Shown here one piece after another: positions 18,762-27,854 of a DNA stretch of 64,000 nt. A program made the translations under genes and the position numbers. Numbering within the stretch: the first letter of the stretch is position 1; each line of letters begins with the position of its first letter. Origin of the DNA: Leptolyngbya sp. FACHB-261 (GTDB taxonomy: Bacteria; Cyanobacteriota; Cyanobacteriia; FACHB-261); contig NZ_JACJPL010000031.1 in assembly GCF_014696065.1 (NCBI RefSeq), positions 248,001 to 312,000 on the forward strand, read 5' to 3'. A model generated the notes under the pieces. It was not told the origin of the DNA. It saw only the letters and a program-made list of their open reading frames with translations, and searched no databases.

Positions 18762-19640
18762 TTGAGAGTGCAGAACGCAGAAATCAAAATTGGCATCATC
18801 GGCGGCAGTGGTCTGTATCAGATGGAGGCGCTTCAGGATCTGGAAGAACTGGACGTGCTGACTCCCTTTGGAGCCCCTTCGGATCGGCTAATTGTCGGCA
18901 GTTTGGAGGGCACGCGGGTTGCATTTCTGGCCCGACATGGGCGTGGTCATACGCTTCTGCCCACCGAACTTCCCTTCCGCGCCAATATCTACGCCATGAA
19001 GTCTCTAGGCGTGGAATACCTGATCTCGGCCTCAGCGGTGGGCTCGCTCAAAGAAGAAGCGCGGCCGCTGGATATGGTGATTCCTGACCAGTTTATTGAC
19101 CGCACTCGTCATCGCGTGGATACCTTCTTCGGTGAGGGGTTAGTGGCTCATATTGGTTTTGCCGATCCGGTTTGCGCAAAATTGGCCAGTGTTTTGGCAG
19201 ACTCGGCTGAAGGTTTGGGCGATGTGCAAGTGCACCGCGGCGGCACCTACATCTGCATGGAAGGGCCTGCTTTTTCAACCAAGGCAGAGTCGAATTTGTA
19301 TCGCAGTTGGGGGGCAACGGTGATTGGCATGACCAATCTTCAAGAGGCAAAATTGGCCCGCGAAGCTGAGATTGCTTATGCAACTCTGGCACTAGTGACG
19401 GATTACGATTGTTGGCACCCAGATCACGATAGCGTCACGGTTGAGATGGTGATTGGCAATCTGCAACGCAATGCCGTGAACGCTCAAAAAGTAATTCAAG
19501 AAACGGTGCGTCGTTTGGGTGAAAATCCACCAGAATCGGAAGCTCATCACGCACTCAAATATGCGCTCTTGACCCCTTTAGATAAAGTGCCAGAAGCGAC
19601 GAAGGAGCGATTGAGTTTGCTATTAAAGAAGTACCTTTAA
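18762..19640 (+). CDS. mtnP: 5'-methylthioadenosine phosphorylase
   Basis: About 292 residues. The phosphate-binding opening [13 protein letters not shown] is followed by [20 protein letters not shown] and [13 protein letters not shown], standard for the MTAP/PNP family. The block [19 protein letters not shown] and the DYDCWH segment near residue 222 are typical of MTAP, whose Asp contacts the adenine. The reaction splits methylthioadenosine into adenine and methylthioribose-1-phosphate in methionine salvage. The start is TTG at 18762 or GTG at 18768. It follows the CheR-type gene closely, probably by chance. Confidence 0.95.
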   Translation: MRVQNAEIKIGIIGGSGLYQMEALQDLEELDVLTPFGAPSDRLIVGSLEGTRVAFLARHGRGHTLLPTELPFRANIYAMKSLGVEYLISASAVGSLKEEARPLDMVIPDQFIDRTRHRVDTFFGEGLVAHIGFADPVCAKLASVLADSAEGLGDVQVHRGGTYICMEGPAFSTKAESNLYRSWGATVIGMTNLQEAKLAREAEIAYATLALVTDYDCWHPDHDSVTVEMVIGNLQRNAVNAQKVIQETVRRLGENPPESEAHHALKYALLTPLDKVPEATKERLSLLLKKYL

Positions 19641-19665
19641 TCGGTATCTGCAGAGGGGAATCGTC

Positions 19666-20442
19666 ATGGTACAGTATGACCCGCTAGCATACCTGCCATC
19701 CGCAGAGGAACTGCCTGACTCTGACGACACCCCTGTGGATAACGAGTTTCAAAACCTGATTCCTAATCTGCTTTTAGCCAGTTTGGCCTTGGCTTGGCCG
19801 AAGCGGATGGACTGGTTTTTTGGCGTAGATATGGGAATCTACTACACGCCTTCTCCGCGACCAATACCGATTGTGCCTGATGGCTTTTTGAGTTTGGGTG
19901 TGCCGAGGCGCACGCGGGAGCCGGGAAGGTTGAGCTATGTGCTTTGGGAGGAGAATTGGGTAGTTCCCAAGCTTGTTCTAGAATCTGTTTCCCAAACTTA
20001 TGGCGGCGAGTATGACGAGAAGCTGGCAAAGTACGCCCAGTTAGGGGCGTTGTATTACGTCATTTACAATCCTGATTTTTGGCGCAGGGATAAGCATGAG
20101 CCGTTCGAGGTCTATCAGCTAACGGATGGTCAATATGTTCGCTTACCCGGTGAGCCAGTATGGTTGCCTGAAATTGAACTGGGTATTGGCCGAGGTCAGG
20201 GCGAGTATGGGGGCTGGATGCGAGAGTGGCTATATTGGTACGACCGATCTGGGAGAAGGTTGACGACACCAGAGGAACTGGCAGCGCAGGAACGTCAACG
20301 CGCTGAGCAAGAGCGTCAACGGGCAGAACAAGCTTCACAGCAGCTTGAGTCTCTGCTTGAGAATTTACGAGCCCAAGGAATTGACCCCAGTAAATTTCTC
20401 ACTGACGTAGACTCAGGAGCAGCGGATGGCCCCAAAGTTTGA
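19666..20442 (+). CDS. Uma2 family (DUF820) restriction-nuclease-fold protein
   Basis: 258 residues. The PD-(D/E)XK-like core of Uma2 proteins is seen in PKLVLESVSQTYGGEYDEKL and AQLGALYYVIYNPD, and the C-terminal half carries GWMREWLYWYD. The end has a charged coiled segment with EERQRAEQ-type repeats (AAQERQRAEQERQRAEQAS), common in cyanobacterial Uma2 proteins. These genes are highly multiplied in cyanobacteria; a nuclease role is inferred from the fold only. A GAGGGG precedes the ATG. Its 3' end overlaps the next gene by 17 bases. Confidence 0.9.
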   Translation: MVQYDPLAYLPSAEELPDSDDTPVDNEFQNLIPNLLLASLALAWPKRMDWFFGVDMGIYYTPSPRPIPIVPDGFLSLGVPRRTREPGRLSYVLWEENWVVPKLVLESVSQTYGGEYDEKLAKYAQLGALYYVIYNPDFWRRDKHEPFEVYQLTDGQYVRLPGEPVWLPEIELGIGRGQGEYGGWMREWLYWYDRSGRRLTTPEELAAQERQRAEQERQRAEQASQQLESLLENLRAQGIDPSKFLTDVDSGAADGPKV

Positions 20443-20785
20443 GCAGCAGGCTGAGCCTTTTAGAGGTGGCATTAGAATTGCTGCGACTTCGGTGATGTGG
20501 GCTTTGGGTACAGGAATGCTGGCGATCTGCATTCCACTGGTGAAGGTTACGCAAAGTGGTCCGTTGCTGCCGGTGGCTGTGGTTACGGCGATCACGATCA
20601 GCACAGTTGCGGTTTGGTTTAGCCCTGGTGGTCGGTCTAGAAATAGTTCTGCTCTAGCGGAAAGTGTAGAGGTGTTAGAGCAACGGCTGAATAGCTTGGA
20701 AGGTGTCAGTAGCGCTGATGAATTGACAGAAAACCAAGTTCAGCAACTTGAACCAGGTAGCGTTGAGGAGCCCGAAAAGGGTTAG
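20426..20785 (+). CDS. Small membrane protein, unknown
   Basis: 119 residues with two likely membrane spans (VMWALGTGMLAICIPLV and LLPVAVVTAITISTVAVWF) and a polar, acidic C-terminal tail that may form a short coil (SVEVLEQRLNSLEGV). The ATG at 20426 has AGGAG 5-9 bases upstream inside the Uma2 gene, and the 17-base overlap suggests translational coupling. I do not recognise the family. Confidence 0.6.
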   Translation: MAPKFEQQAEPFRGGIRIAATSVMWALGTGMLAICIPLVKVTQSGPLLPVAVVTAITISTVAVWFSPGGRSRNSSALAESVEVLEQRLNSLEGVSSADELTENQVQQLEPGSVEEPEKG

Positions 20786-21203
20786 TTATTAAGTCAGTCT
20801 CGCTTTTAATTTAGTTAGCTTTGTATGGTTGAAGGCTAAGCGAGATGCGTTTCAGATCAATCGCCAGTACTCAAAACTGATTTGTAAAACCAGGCCATTA
20901 GTACGTCCTTGAACTGTTACGCCATCATTATCAATGGAGATTTGAAATAGAAGATAACTTGCTATTACCGGTCCTGCAAATTGAGGTGAGGAAATGGAAA
21001 TCTAGCAATTAAGATCCGGCGAATTTATTTGCTAGGTGTTTCTCAACGCGGAGATAGCTTTGAGAATTCATGTTCCTCAACCCATTTCTAGATCAAATCT
21101 ACAGCCTGTACATCCTCAGCTTCGCCCAATCCTATGAGTGTAGCGAAATCATTCCAAGCCCTAACAATCCGGGTCAGAAAATGTGCGTCCTGACCCGCTA
21201 CGT
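20786..21203. other. Gene-poor stretch, possible decayed sequence
   Basis: About 420 bases. A hairpin pairs 20798-20805 with 20838-20845, with inner pairing TTAGCTTT to AAGGCTAA, and may end the preceding transcript. On the minus strand two short protein-like frames in different phases (around 20855-21010 and 21010-21085) could be remnants of a broken gene. On the plus strand 21070-21207 reads as 45 codons overlapping the cupin stop. None is convincing. Confidence 0.4.
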
Positions 21204-21605
21204 CTAAGCGAATAGATATCCGGAAAACGGCAGCTTGTCCGAGGCAAGCTGCTGCTCAATCGTCTTCGTGAGCGGCGTTTCAACATCGCCTGTGTGCTTG
21301 GTCGTAACCGTTTCAATTAGCACAATCCAGCATTCGTCCTTGGCAACCGGATTGTGCATCACACCTTTGGGCACCACACAAAATTCACCCTCACCCAGTT
21401 CCACATCACCATCTTCAAACTGGATCACCAGTCGCCCTTTGACCACCTGAAATAGCTCATCTTCGTTGTCATGCTTGTGCCAAGCAAGCTCACCCTTAAG
21501 CTTTGCGACCTTGATGTACTGGTCATTCACTTGGCTCACCACCTTAGGCGACCAAAACTCCGTCACGCTAGCCAGTTCGGTCTCGAAGTTCTTCGCAACT
21601 TTCAT
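21204..21605 (-). CDS. Cupin domain protein
   Basis: 133 residues from the ATG at 21605, chosen over a TTG one codon earlier because AGGAGG lies seven bases upstream. The cupin motif 1 region is ELAWHKHDNEDELFQVVKGR with two His and a Glu for metal. Motif 2 is GEGEFCVVPKGVMHNPVA with the final His. This is a one-domain beta-barrel cupin of the kind often annotated as mannose-6-phosphate isomerase-like. Substrate is unknown; metal binding is likely from the intact His/Glu set. Confidence 0.9.
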   Translation of the reverse strand: MKVAKNFETELASVTEFWSPKVVSQVNDQYIKVAKLKGELAWHKHDNEDELFQVVKGRLVIQFEDGDVELGEGEFCVVPKGVMHNPVAKDECWIVLIETVTTKHTGDVETPLTKTIEQQLASDKLPFSGYLFA

Positions 21606-21656
21606 CAATGCCCTCCTGATTCAGTTTGTCCTGCTAGCCGGGAACAAGAGCCAAGG

Positions 21657-24212
21657 TTAGACCCCTACAATTAATTGCCACAAACCCCAAGTCAAAGCAA
21701 GAGCTGCAAAATGCTGAGGCAGCAGCAACCGAAACGGCTGACGGGCAATCTTCTGCGTAAGCACAACCGTGAGTAGCAACGAAGCCAACAGCGTCACTGC
21801 CTGCAAGAATTCCACCACAGCAGGATGGGCCACAAATACCGGCAATGTCCCCATGCCATAGCCAAACGTCGCTGCCCCTACCGGCAGCAGACGACCCGCC
21901 TCCGTCAAGCCCAACCGCAGATAGTGAGCCAGACTGCCACCCAGCACCAGCGGCAGATAGCCATAGGCCAGTTCGATGAACGAACGGGGTTTCAGCTTGC
22001 GGCTAAACAGCCGAATCAGACCATAAGCCAGCAAAGTCACCGCAGTGGGAATGAGCAAAATCAGCATCGAGGCCCCAGCATGGACCCAGAAATTCTCTAA
22101 ATCCCAGCTCAGCCCCAATCGCGGCAACAGCTCCGGCAAGCGATGGAGAAATGTGCCACCAAACAGCAACAGCAACAACGCCACTTCATAAGTGGTTGGC
22201 GTGTGACTAGTCCACAATTCAATGCCAGGCGGACGCAGATTCAATTCCACCGAGCGGTGCGGGCAGGCTTTGAGACAGGTCATGCAAAGCACACAGTCGC
22301 GGTTCTCAGAAAGTTGTGCCGGATGGGAATAAACAGGGCAACCGAAGGTTTCTAGTCCTTCGCCTTTTTGAGGACCGCCCTTATAACACTGATAAGTCGT
22401 GCACTCCGCCGAACACACACCCTGTTGCGCCCGCAATTCAACCATCGAAAGCTTGGCAAATAGACCATTCATGCCCCCAATTGGGCATAGATAACGACAC
22501 CAAAAACGCCGCTCAAACAGCAGCGAAAAGATTACTGCTCCCGCTGTAATGAGCAACAACAAACAGCCCGATAAATAAGCCACATTCTCCAGGTGCCACA
22601 ATTCTTCCCAGAGAAAAATCAGCGTGAACAACCCAAACAGAAACCAGCCGCCCCAACGCTCAGCACTCTCACGAGGCCAAGTCTTAAGCTGACGCGGATA
22701 GATCGCCAGGGATAGCTTCTGGGCAACTTCGCCATAGATCATGAACGGGCAGACCGAGCACCACAGCCTTCCCACAAACGGGAAGGCTACCAAGATTAGA
22801 GGCCACCACCAGGCCCAAAAAAAATTCAGCGCCAGGTTTTGATCCCGAGTTTGCGGTCCAAATAATAGCAGGGCCACAACAACGGCAAAAAAGCCAAAAG
22901 TAAAACCGTAGTTAATGCGATCCGGCCACCAGGGACTGCGCAAAAAATTACGCAAAGCAGGGTAAGCGTTGAGCAAATTCAACCGGAACGAGCGCTTCTT
23001 TTCGCGGGTTCCCCAGAATACTTCTTCGGTAAGTTCTGTAGCATCGCCAGTCTCGCGTCGCGATTGCACAATTGCCCGTTCCACTAAGCTCTGAAGTTCT
23101 GGCAAATTGCCGGGAAAATCGTAGCTTTGCAAACGGCGCAGCGCTTCCGGTGAAATGCTGGGACGGGCAATACTCTCGGCTCGACTAAACAGACTGGCAT
23201 AGTAATTGACCTGGGCTTCAATGTCTTCTTTACGCACCCTCAAAGGCGGCACTTTGATCGTGTGTCCCAGCAGTTTGCGCTCGTCACTGAGTCCCGGTAC
23301 CACCTGTTCAGCCGTGAAGATAATGCGGGCTTCGCTAGTTTGAGCGGCAGATGGTTCCCCGTCCCGCGACACCGGACTGTAAGTGCCATCGCGCATTAGC
23401 ACCTGAAGCTTGGTCAGCAGCTCGGGGCGCAGATCTTGGGCGTGGTCGAGAACCAGGGTGCCCTGACCTAGCAGCGCCAGCAGACCTAATTTGCCACCTG
23501 TCCGCCCAAACAGATCGGCCCCACTAGTCTGAAGCGCACCACAGTTCAAACGGATCAACGGCTCGCGGCGGTTCGGGGACATGAAGTGAATCAGAGCGGC
23601 AGCATTGACCTTACCGGTACCCGCTTCGCCAAAAATCAAGACCGGACGCCGATCGTTAGCAGCTTCGCGGATCTGCTGACGCAAGCGCACAGCATAGCGA
23701 CTAGAGCCGACAATGCCACGGGTGGCTTTGGGTACCAGGTAAGGCCGCAGAGTGTTTGAGCGCTCCTGCTCTAGGGCCAATTGCGAGGCTACTGTTGCCA
23801 GTTCATCAGCCAACTGCTGCGAGACGACGCGAGCGATCTGTGGATACTGGCGGCTCAGCGCCTCGAACTCGGCTTTGGGGATCGTCCAGAGTTCGCCATC
23901 GCTTAGAGTAATCACCGTTTGCTGCGCCGGACGATCGAGTAGCAACTCTTGCAGGTGAATCACAGCACCAGGGAGTAGACTGGCTGCCTCAGCCGGACCA
24001 CTGGGGCTAGTGTGGTAGGTTTCCAATCGCCCTTGGCGCAGAATGTACAGCGCCTGCGGTGGCGTGTCTTCCAGAACCAAGCGGCGGTTTTCCTGAAAGG
24101 GCTCGACCACGACGGCAGCCGCTAGCGCTGCCACCACCTCATCACTCAGCACATTCAGCGCAGTCATCTGCTGCAACCAACTCACCTGGGAAGGATCTGA
24201 AGCGGTAGACAT
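21657..24212 (-). CDS. Fusion: cNMP-binding domain, degenerate NtrC-type AAA+, NapH/NosR-like 4Fe-4S membrane module
   Basis: 851 residues. Residues ~15-135 look like a cyclic-nucleotide-binding fold (ALYILRQGRLETYHT). Residues ~165-400 resemble sigma-54 activators: Walker A GEAGTGK (195-201), RLNCGALQTSGADLFG, Walker B LVLDHAQDL, and FPGNLPELQSLVERA. The GAFTGA loop is absent, Walker B Glu is His, and the sensor-II Arg of the usual PGNVREL is Pro. From ~430 there are about nine to ten membrane spans with WCSVCPFMIYGE (484-495), WCRYLCPIGGMNG (571-583), CSAECTTYQC (600-609) and CVLCMTCLKACP (640-651), the polyferredoxin pattern of NapH/NosR/CcoG relatives. The Fis-type HTH expected after the AAA domain is replaced by this module. 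It may be a redox or nucleotide-sensing membrane electron-transfer protein. Confidence 0.85.
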   Translation of the reverse strand: MSTASDPSQVSWLQQMTALNVLSDEVVAALAAAVVVEPFQENRRLVLEDTPPQALYILRQGRLETYHTSPSGPAEAASLLPGAVIHLQELLLDRPAQQTVITLSDGELWTIPKAEFEALSRQYPQIARVVSQQLADELATVASQLALEQERSNTLRPYLVPKATRGIVGSSRYAVRLRQQIREAANDRRPVLIFGEAGTGKVNAAALIHFMSPNRREPLIRLNCGALQTSGADLFGRTGGKLGLLALLGQGTLVLDHAQDLRPELLTKLQVLMRDGTYSPVSRDGEPSAAQTSEARIIFTAEQVVPGLSDERKLLGHTIKVPPLRVRKEDIEAQVNYYASLFSRAESIARPSISPEALRRLQSYDFPGNLPELQSLVERAIVQSRRETGDATELTEEVFWGTREKKRSFRLNLLNAYPALRNFLRSPWWPDRINYGFTFGFFAVVVALLLFGPQTRDQNLALNFFWAWWWPLILVAFPFVGRLWCSVCPFMIYGEVAQKLSLAIYPRQLKTWPRESAERWGGWFLFGLFTLIFLWEELWHLENVAYLSGCLLLLITAGAVIFSLLFERRFWCRYLCPIGGMNGLFAKLSMVELRAQQGVCSAECTTYQCYKGGPQKGEGLETFGCPVYSHPAQLSENRDCVLCMTCLKACPHRSVELNLRPPGIELWTSHTPTTYEVALLLLLFGGTFLHRLPELLPRLGLSWDLENFWVHAGASMLILLIPTAVTLLAYGLIRLFSRKLKPRSFIELAYGYLPLVLGGSLAHYLRLGLTEAGRLLPVGAATFGYGMGTLPVFVAHPAVVEFLQAVTLLASLLLTVVLTQKIARQPFRLLLPQHFAALALTWGLWQLIVGV

Positions 24213-24315
24213 TGGAGATCTCCCTGCTGCAAGCGCCTTGATGCAAGCGCCAAGACATCCCGATCATATCGAGCCCTTCACCCGACCTTTGGAGATCCCC
24301 TTACCAGAGGAATTC

Positions 24316-24340
24316 AGGCTACCAGTGGCCTTGGTAGCCT
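24316..24340. promoter_or_regulatory. Inverted repeat in divergent alr promoter region
   Basis: A perfect 9-bp inverted repeat (24316-24324 with 24332-24340) with a 7-base spacer lies between the iron-sulfur fusion gene (minus) and alr (plus), 26 bases before the alr ATG. It could be an operator or a leader hairpin. Confidence 0.4.
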
Positions 24341-24366
24341 GACGGTGTGAAGTGTGGAGTGCCAGC

Positions 24367-25530
24367 ATGCAGAACTGGGAGCTGACCCATCGGGCCTGGG
24401 TTGAAGTCGATCTCAATGCCTTGGAGCACAATGTTCGTGCCCTACGTGGTCTGCTCAAACCCAGTACTGAGCTGCTGGCTGTAGTCAAGGCCGACGCCTA
24501 TGGACATGGCGCAGTCACAGTTAGCCAAAGCGCTCTAGCCGCAGGGGCAACCTGGCTGGGCGTCGCCACTCTACCGGAAGGCTTGGAACTACGTGCGGCA
24601 GGCATTCCAGCCCCAATTTTGCTGCTGGGAGCCACAAATACGCCAGAAGAGGTGCAGGCCGTGGCCCAGGCTCAACTTCAGCCAACCATCTGCACCCCCA
24701 AGCAGGCACTAACTTACGCGGAAACCCTGGCTACGCCCCTGGCCGTGCACCTAAAAATCGACACCGGCATGTCTCGGTTGGGCACGTCTTGGCAGTCAGC
24801 CCTGGAGTTTGTGCAACTGGTGCAACGGCTACCCAACCTCAAAATCGCCTCGATCTACTCCCATCTAGCCACGGCTGACGACCCCAACCCGGCCTTGATG
24901 CAACTGCAACAGCAGCGTTTTGAGCAGGTAGTCGCACAGGTCCGTTCAGCCGGGTTGACCGAGCAACGGCTGCATCTCGCCAACTCTGCTGCCACTCTCG
25001 CGGACCCTGACCTCCACTACGACTTGGTACGAACAGGCTTGGCTCTATACGGGCTCTATTCAGCACCGCATCTGAGTCTCCACGTGGACCTGCGACCTGT
25101 GCTCCAAGTTCGGGCGCGCATCACCCAGGTCAAAACGATTGCGCCAGGCACAGGCGTCAGTTACGGCCATCTCTTCGTGGCGTCACAAGAGACTCGGGTA
25201 GCAACTGTAGCAATTGGCTATGCCGATGGGGTACCACGCCTGCTCTCCAATCGCCTGCAAGCAATTGTACGAGGCGTGCGCGTGCCTCAAATTGGTGCAA
25301 TCACTATGGATCAATGCATGATTGACGTAACGGCAGTACCAGATGCCCAGGAGGGTGAAGTCGTCACCTTTCTAGGCGAAGATGGAGCGGAGCAAATCAG
25401 CGCTGAGGACTGGGCCGAGGCCCTGGGAACTATTTCCTGGGAGATCCTCTGTGGGTTTAAGCACCGTTTGCCCCGCGTGACTGTACGCCGTGCCCCTCAG
25501 TTTGAGCAGAGTGCCCCATCTTCTAGGTAA
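24367..25530 (+). CDS. alr: Alanine racemase
   Basis: 387 residues from the ATG at 24367; a GTG at 24352 is in frame. The PLP lysine is Lys ~41 in AVVKADAYGHGAV, the family signature. The second catalytic residue, Tyr, lies in GTGVSYGHLFVA. The segments IDTGMSRLGT, SNSAAT-type HLANSAATL and GYADGVPR are also standard. It makes D-alanine for peptidoglycan. The next gene starts within or just after its 3' end. Confidence 0.97.
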   Translation: MQNWELTHRAWVEVDLNALEHNVRALRGLLKPSTELLAVVKADAYGHGAVTVSQSALAAGATWLGVATLPEGLELRAAGIPAPILLLGATNTPEEVQAVAQAQLQPTICTPKQALTYAETLATPLAVHLKIDTGMSRLGTSWQSALEFVQLVQRLPNLKIASIYSHLATADDPNPALMQLQQQRFEQVVAQVRSAGLTEQRLHLANSAATLADPDLHYDLVRTGLALYGLYSAPHLSLHVDLRPVLQVRARITQVKTIAPGTGVSYGHLFVASQETRVATVAIGYADGVPRLLSNRLQAIVRGVRVPQIGAITMDQCMIDVTAVPDAQEGEVVTFLGEDGAEQISAEDWAEALGTISWEILCGFKHRLPRVTVRRAPQFEQSAPSSR

Positions 25531-25543
25531 TCATTGCGAATCT

Positions 25544-26821
25544 GTGACCGCAAAGGAGCGCTCTGGCGCTGTTAATCCCCAGACCTGGCCCTTCACGCCG
25601 GACGAGCTACCAAACCCGGCTTACTTGGTGGGAGGTGCTGTCCGGGACAGCTTGTTAAATCGGGTGAGCCCCCGTCTGGATCTAGATTTTGTCTTGCCGA
25701 GCGGCACCGTTGCAGCCGCAAAAGCCCTGGCCTACCGCCATCAGGCTGGTTTCGTGTTGCTGGACGCCGAGCGCGAAATCGCTCGGGTCGTCTTTGAGAC
25801 GGCCACAGTCGATCTAGCTCGGCAGTGTGGCGATAGTCTCACCTCCGACTTGCAGCGCCGAGATTTCACCGTGAATGCGATCGCCTGGGATCCGCATGGT
25901 GACGAAATCATTGACCCCTTAAACGGCTACCGAGACCTACAGGCTGGCTACATCCGCATGGTTAGTCCCGCCAACTTGCAGGAAGATCCCCTGCGGTTGC
26001 TGCGGGCCTATCGACAAGCAGCCCAGTTGGGGTTCACCATCGAGCCTCAAACCCGAGCTGCGCTGCAACAATTAGCGCCAGCTTTGGCGCAGGTAGCAGC
26101 TGAGCGGGTGCGCACCGAAATTGGTTACTTGCTGCGCCATCCTGAGGGCACACCCTGGCTACAAGCGGCCTGGCAAGATGGTCTGTTGCGTCCTTGGCTG
26201 CCCAAGCTTCAGCAGTCGCACTTTGAGCATCTAGCGGCGGTAGACCAACAGAGCCATCAGCTCACAGCGCACTGGCCCGAGCTGAAATCCCTGCTGGCCG
26301 AATCTCTGTGCGATCAGCGCACAGTTTTGATGGGCACCAAACTAGCCGCCTTGCTATTAGCCGAGACTGTCGATGTCGATGCCCTAGAGTATTGCCTGAG
26401 CGAGCTGCGCTACAGCCGAGCCGAAACTCGCTTTGTGCTGCAACTGCTGCAACTGCTGCCTCGGTTTCTGCACTTGATTGAGGCCTTTCCCCTCAGCCGC
26501 TGCCAGCAATACCGCTTATTCCAGGCAGCAGGCGATACCCTGCCAGCGCTCTGCGTTCTAGCCGCAGCCGTTGGCATCTCGGCAGAAGCACTAGATCCCT
26601 GGCTGAGACGGTTTTTAGACGCTGATGATCCGGTAGCGCATGCCTCCTCGCTGGTCACTGGCACCGAGCTTATTCAAGCCTTAGAGATCATGCCCGGTCC
26701 TCAAATTGGGCAATTGCTGGCCGCATTGAAGCTGGCCCATGCCGAAGGCCAGATCTACAACCAGGCAGAGGCTCTGGAACTTGCCCGCTTGCTAGTGCGT
26801 TCAGATTACTCGTCCAGGTAG
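25544..26821 (+). CDS. tRNA nucleotidyltransferase / poly(A) polymerase family protein
   Basis: About 425 residues from a GTG at 25544; an in-frame start at 25490 would overlap alr by 41 bases. The class II nucleotidyltransferase head has AYLVGGAVRDSLL and the catalytic Asp pair in PRLDLDFVLP. RRDFTVNAIAWD and EDPLRLLRAYRQAAQLGF are the following signature blocks. It adds nucleotides to RNA 3' ends. Cyanobacteria often split CCA addition between separate CC- and A-adding enzymes, and which activity this one has cannot be read from sequence. Its 3' end overlaps tyrA (opposite strand) by 16 bases. Confidence 0.9.
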   Translation: MTAKERSGAVNPQTWPFTPDELPNPAYLVGGAVRDSLLNRVSPRLDLDFVLPSGTVAAAKALAYRHQAGFVLLDAEREIARVVFETATVDLARQCGDSLTSDLQRRDFTVNAIAWDPHGDEIIDPLNGYRDLQAGYIRMVSPANLQEDPLRLLRAYRQAAQLGFTIEPQTRAALQQLAPALAQVAAERVRTEIGYLLRHPEGTPWLQAAWQDGLLRPWLPKLQQSHFEHLAAVDQQSHQLTAHWPELKSLLAESLCDQRTVLMGTKLAALLLAETVDVDALEYCLSELRYSRAETRFVLQLLQLLPRFLHLIEAFPLSRCQQYRLFQAAGDTLPALCVLAAAVGISAEALDPWLRRFLDADDPVAHASSLVTGTELIQALEIMPGPQIGQLLAALKLAHAEGQIYNQAEALELARLLVRSDYSSR

Positions 26822-27678
26822 GCAGGACGGGCTTGCTGAGTTTGACTGAGGCTCCGCTCCAGCACTGACCAATTTTCGGTTTCGATCCAGCCAGTAACTT
26901 GATCGAGACAGTGGCGGTACTGAGAGAGCGCTGACAGCAGGCTCTCTCGGTTGTAGCGGGCCATCAGCACACCTAGTTCTGGATTACCGCCACCGACGCG
27001 GCTGGTGTCTCGAAAGCCAGAACTGGCAAACTGCTGAGCCAGGCTCCGGATTTGAGCGTTGGGCTCAGCTTCACAGGCAGCAATCAGGCTGGCACTAACC
27101 ATGACCGGCAAGTGGCTAATCTGGGCCACGGCCTGGTCGTGGGCTTGCGGGGCACATTGGTAGACCCGACTGCCAAGGGACTGGGCGAGAGCCGTAACTG
27201 TTTTAAGCGCAGGGCTCGGTGTGTCTGAAGTGGGCGTCAGAACGTAAGCTCGACCCTGGAACAGTCCAGCCTGCGCAGCTTCCAAGCCCTGTTCTGCAGT
27301 CCCTGCCATCGGATGTCCGCCGACAAAATTTGGCCATAGCGGTGCGATCTGGGTGACTACTGGTGCCTTAACTGAGCCGACATCGGTGAGGACGGTTTCA
27401 GCTTTGAGCAATGGCACTAGCTGGCACACAGTAGCTTCAATGGCCGCGAGAGGGGTGCAAATGAAGATCACCTCTGCAGTTTGGAGCAAGCTCAGGTCAG
27501 TTGTCGCCTCGTCCACAACCTGACGGTTCAGGGCTGCCTGACAGGTTTCAGACCGACGAGCCACCGCCAGCACCCGGTGTCCCAGAGCTTTAAAGTCCAT
27601 CGCCAGAGAGCCGCCGATCAGCCCGAGACCGACAATGCCAATAGATTGGGCTGGGGTTTCACTCATACTTTCGCTCAT
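26806..27678 (-). CDS. tyrA: Prephenate/arogenate dehydrogenase
   Basis: 290 residues. The NAD(P)-binding opening is IGIVGLGLIGGSLAMDF. FICTPLAAI, VLTDVGSVK and GGHPMAGTAEQGLEAA are the TyrA dehydrogenase blocks, and HDQAVAQISHLPVMVSASLI follows. This strongly resembles the cyanobacterial TyrA that oxidises L-arogenate with NADP to tyrosine. The His in SHLP is the expected catalytic residue. Start is MSESMSETPAQS at 27678 or the second Met four residues later. There is no fused chorismate mutase. Confidence 0.94.
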   Translation of the reverse strand: MSESMSETPAQSIGIVGLGLIGGSLAMDFKALGHRVLAVARRSETCQAALNRQVVDEATTDLSLLQTAEVIFICTPLAAIEATVCQLVPLLKAETVLTDVGSVKAPVVTQIAPLWPNFVGGHPMAGTAEQGLEAAQAGLFQGRAYVLTPTSDTPSPALKTVTALAQSLGSRVYQCAPQAHDQAVAQISHLPVMVSASLIAACEAEPNAQIRSLAQQFASSGFRDTSRVGGGNPELGVLMARYNRESLLSALSQYRHCLDQVTGWIETENWSVLERSLSQTQQARPAYLDE

Positions 27679-27854
27679 GCTTGCGCTTAGGGGCTCAGCC
27701 TTAGTGGGACTAACTGTGGGAGTAAGTAAAGAAACGGTCAGGCTGGGTTACCACGACAGTCTCATAGAGAGGCTAGCGATATGATGTTACGCATACTGCA
27801 TTAGGCATTAGGCGTTGCCTGATCTGCAGCCGCTCCCCCGCTCCTCCACCTTGA

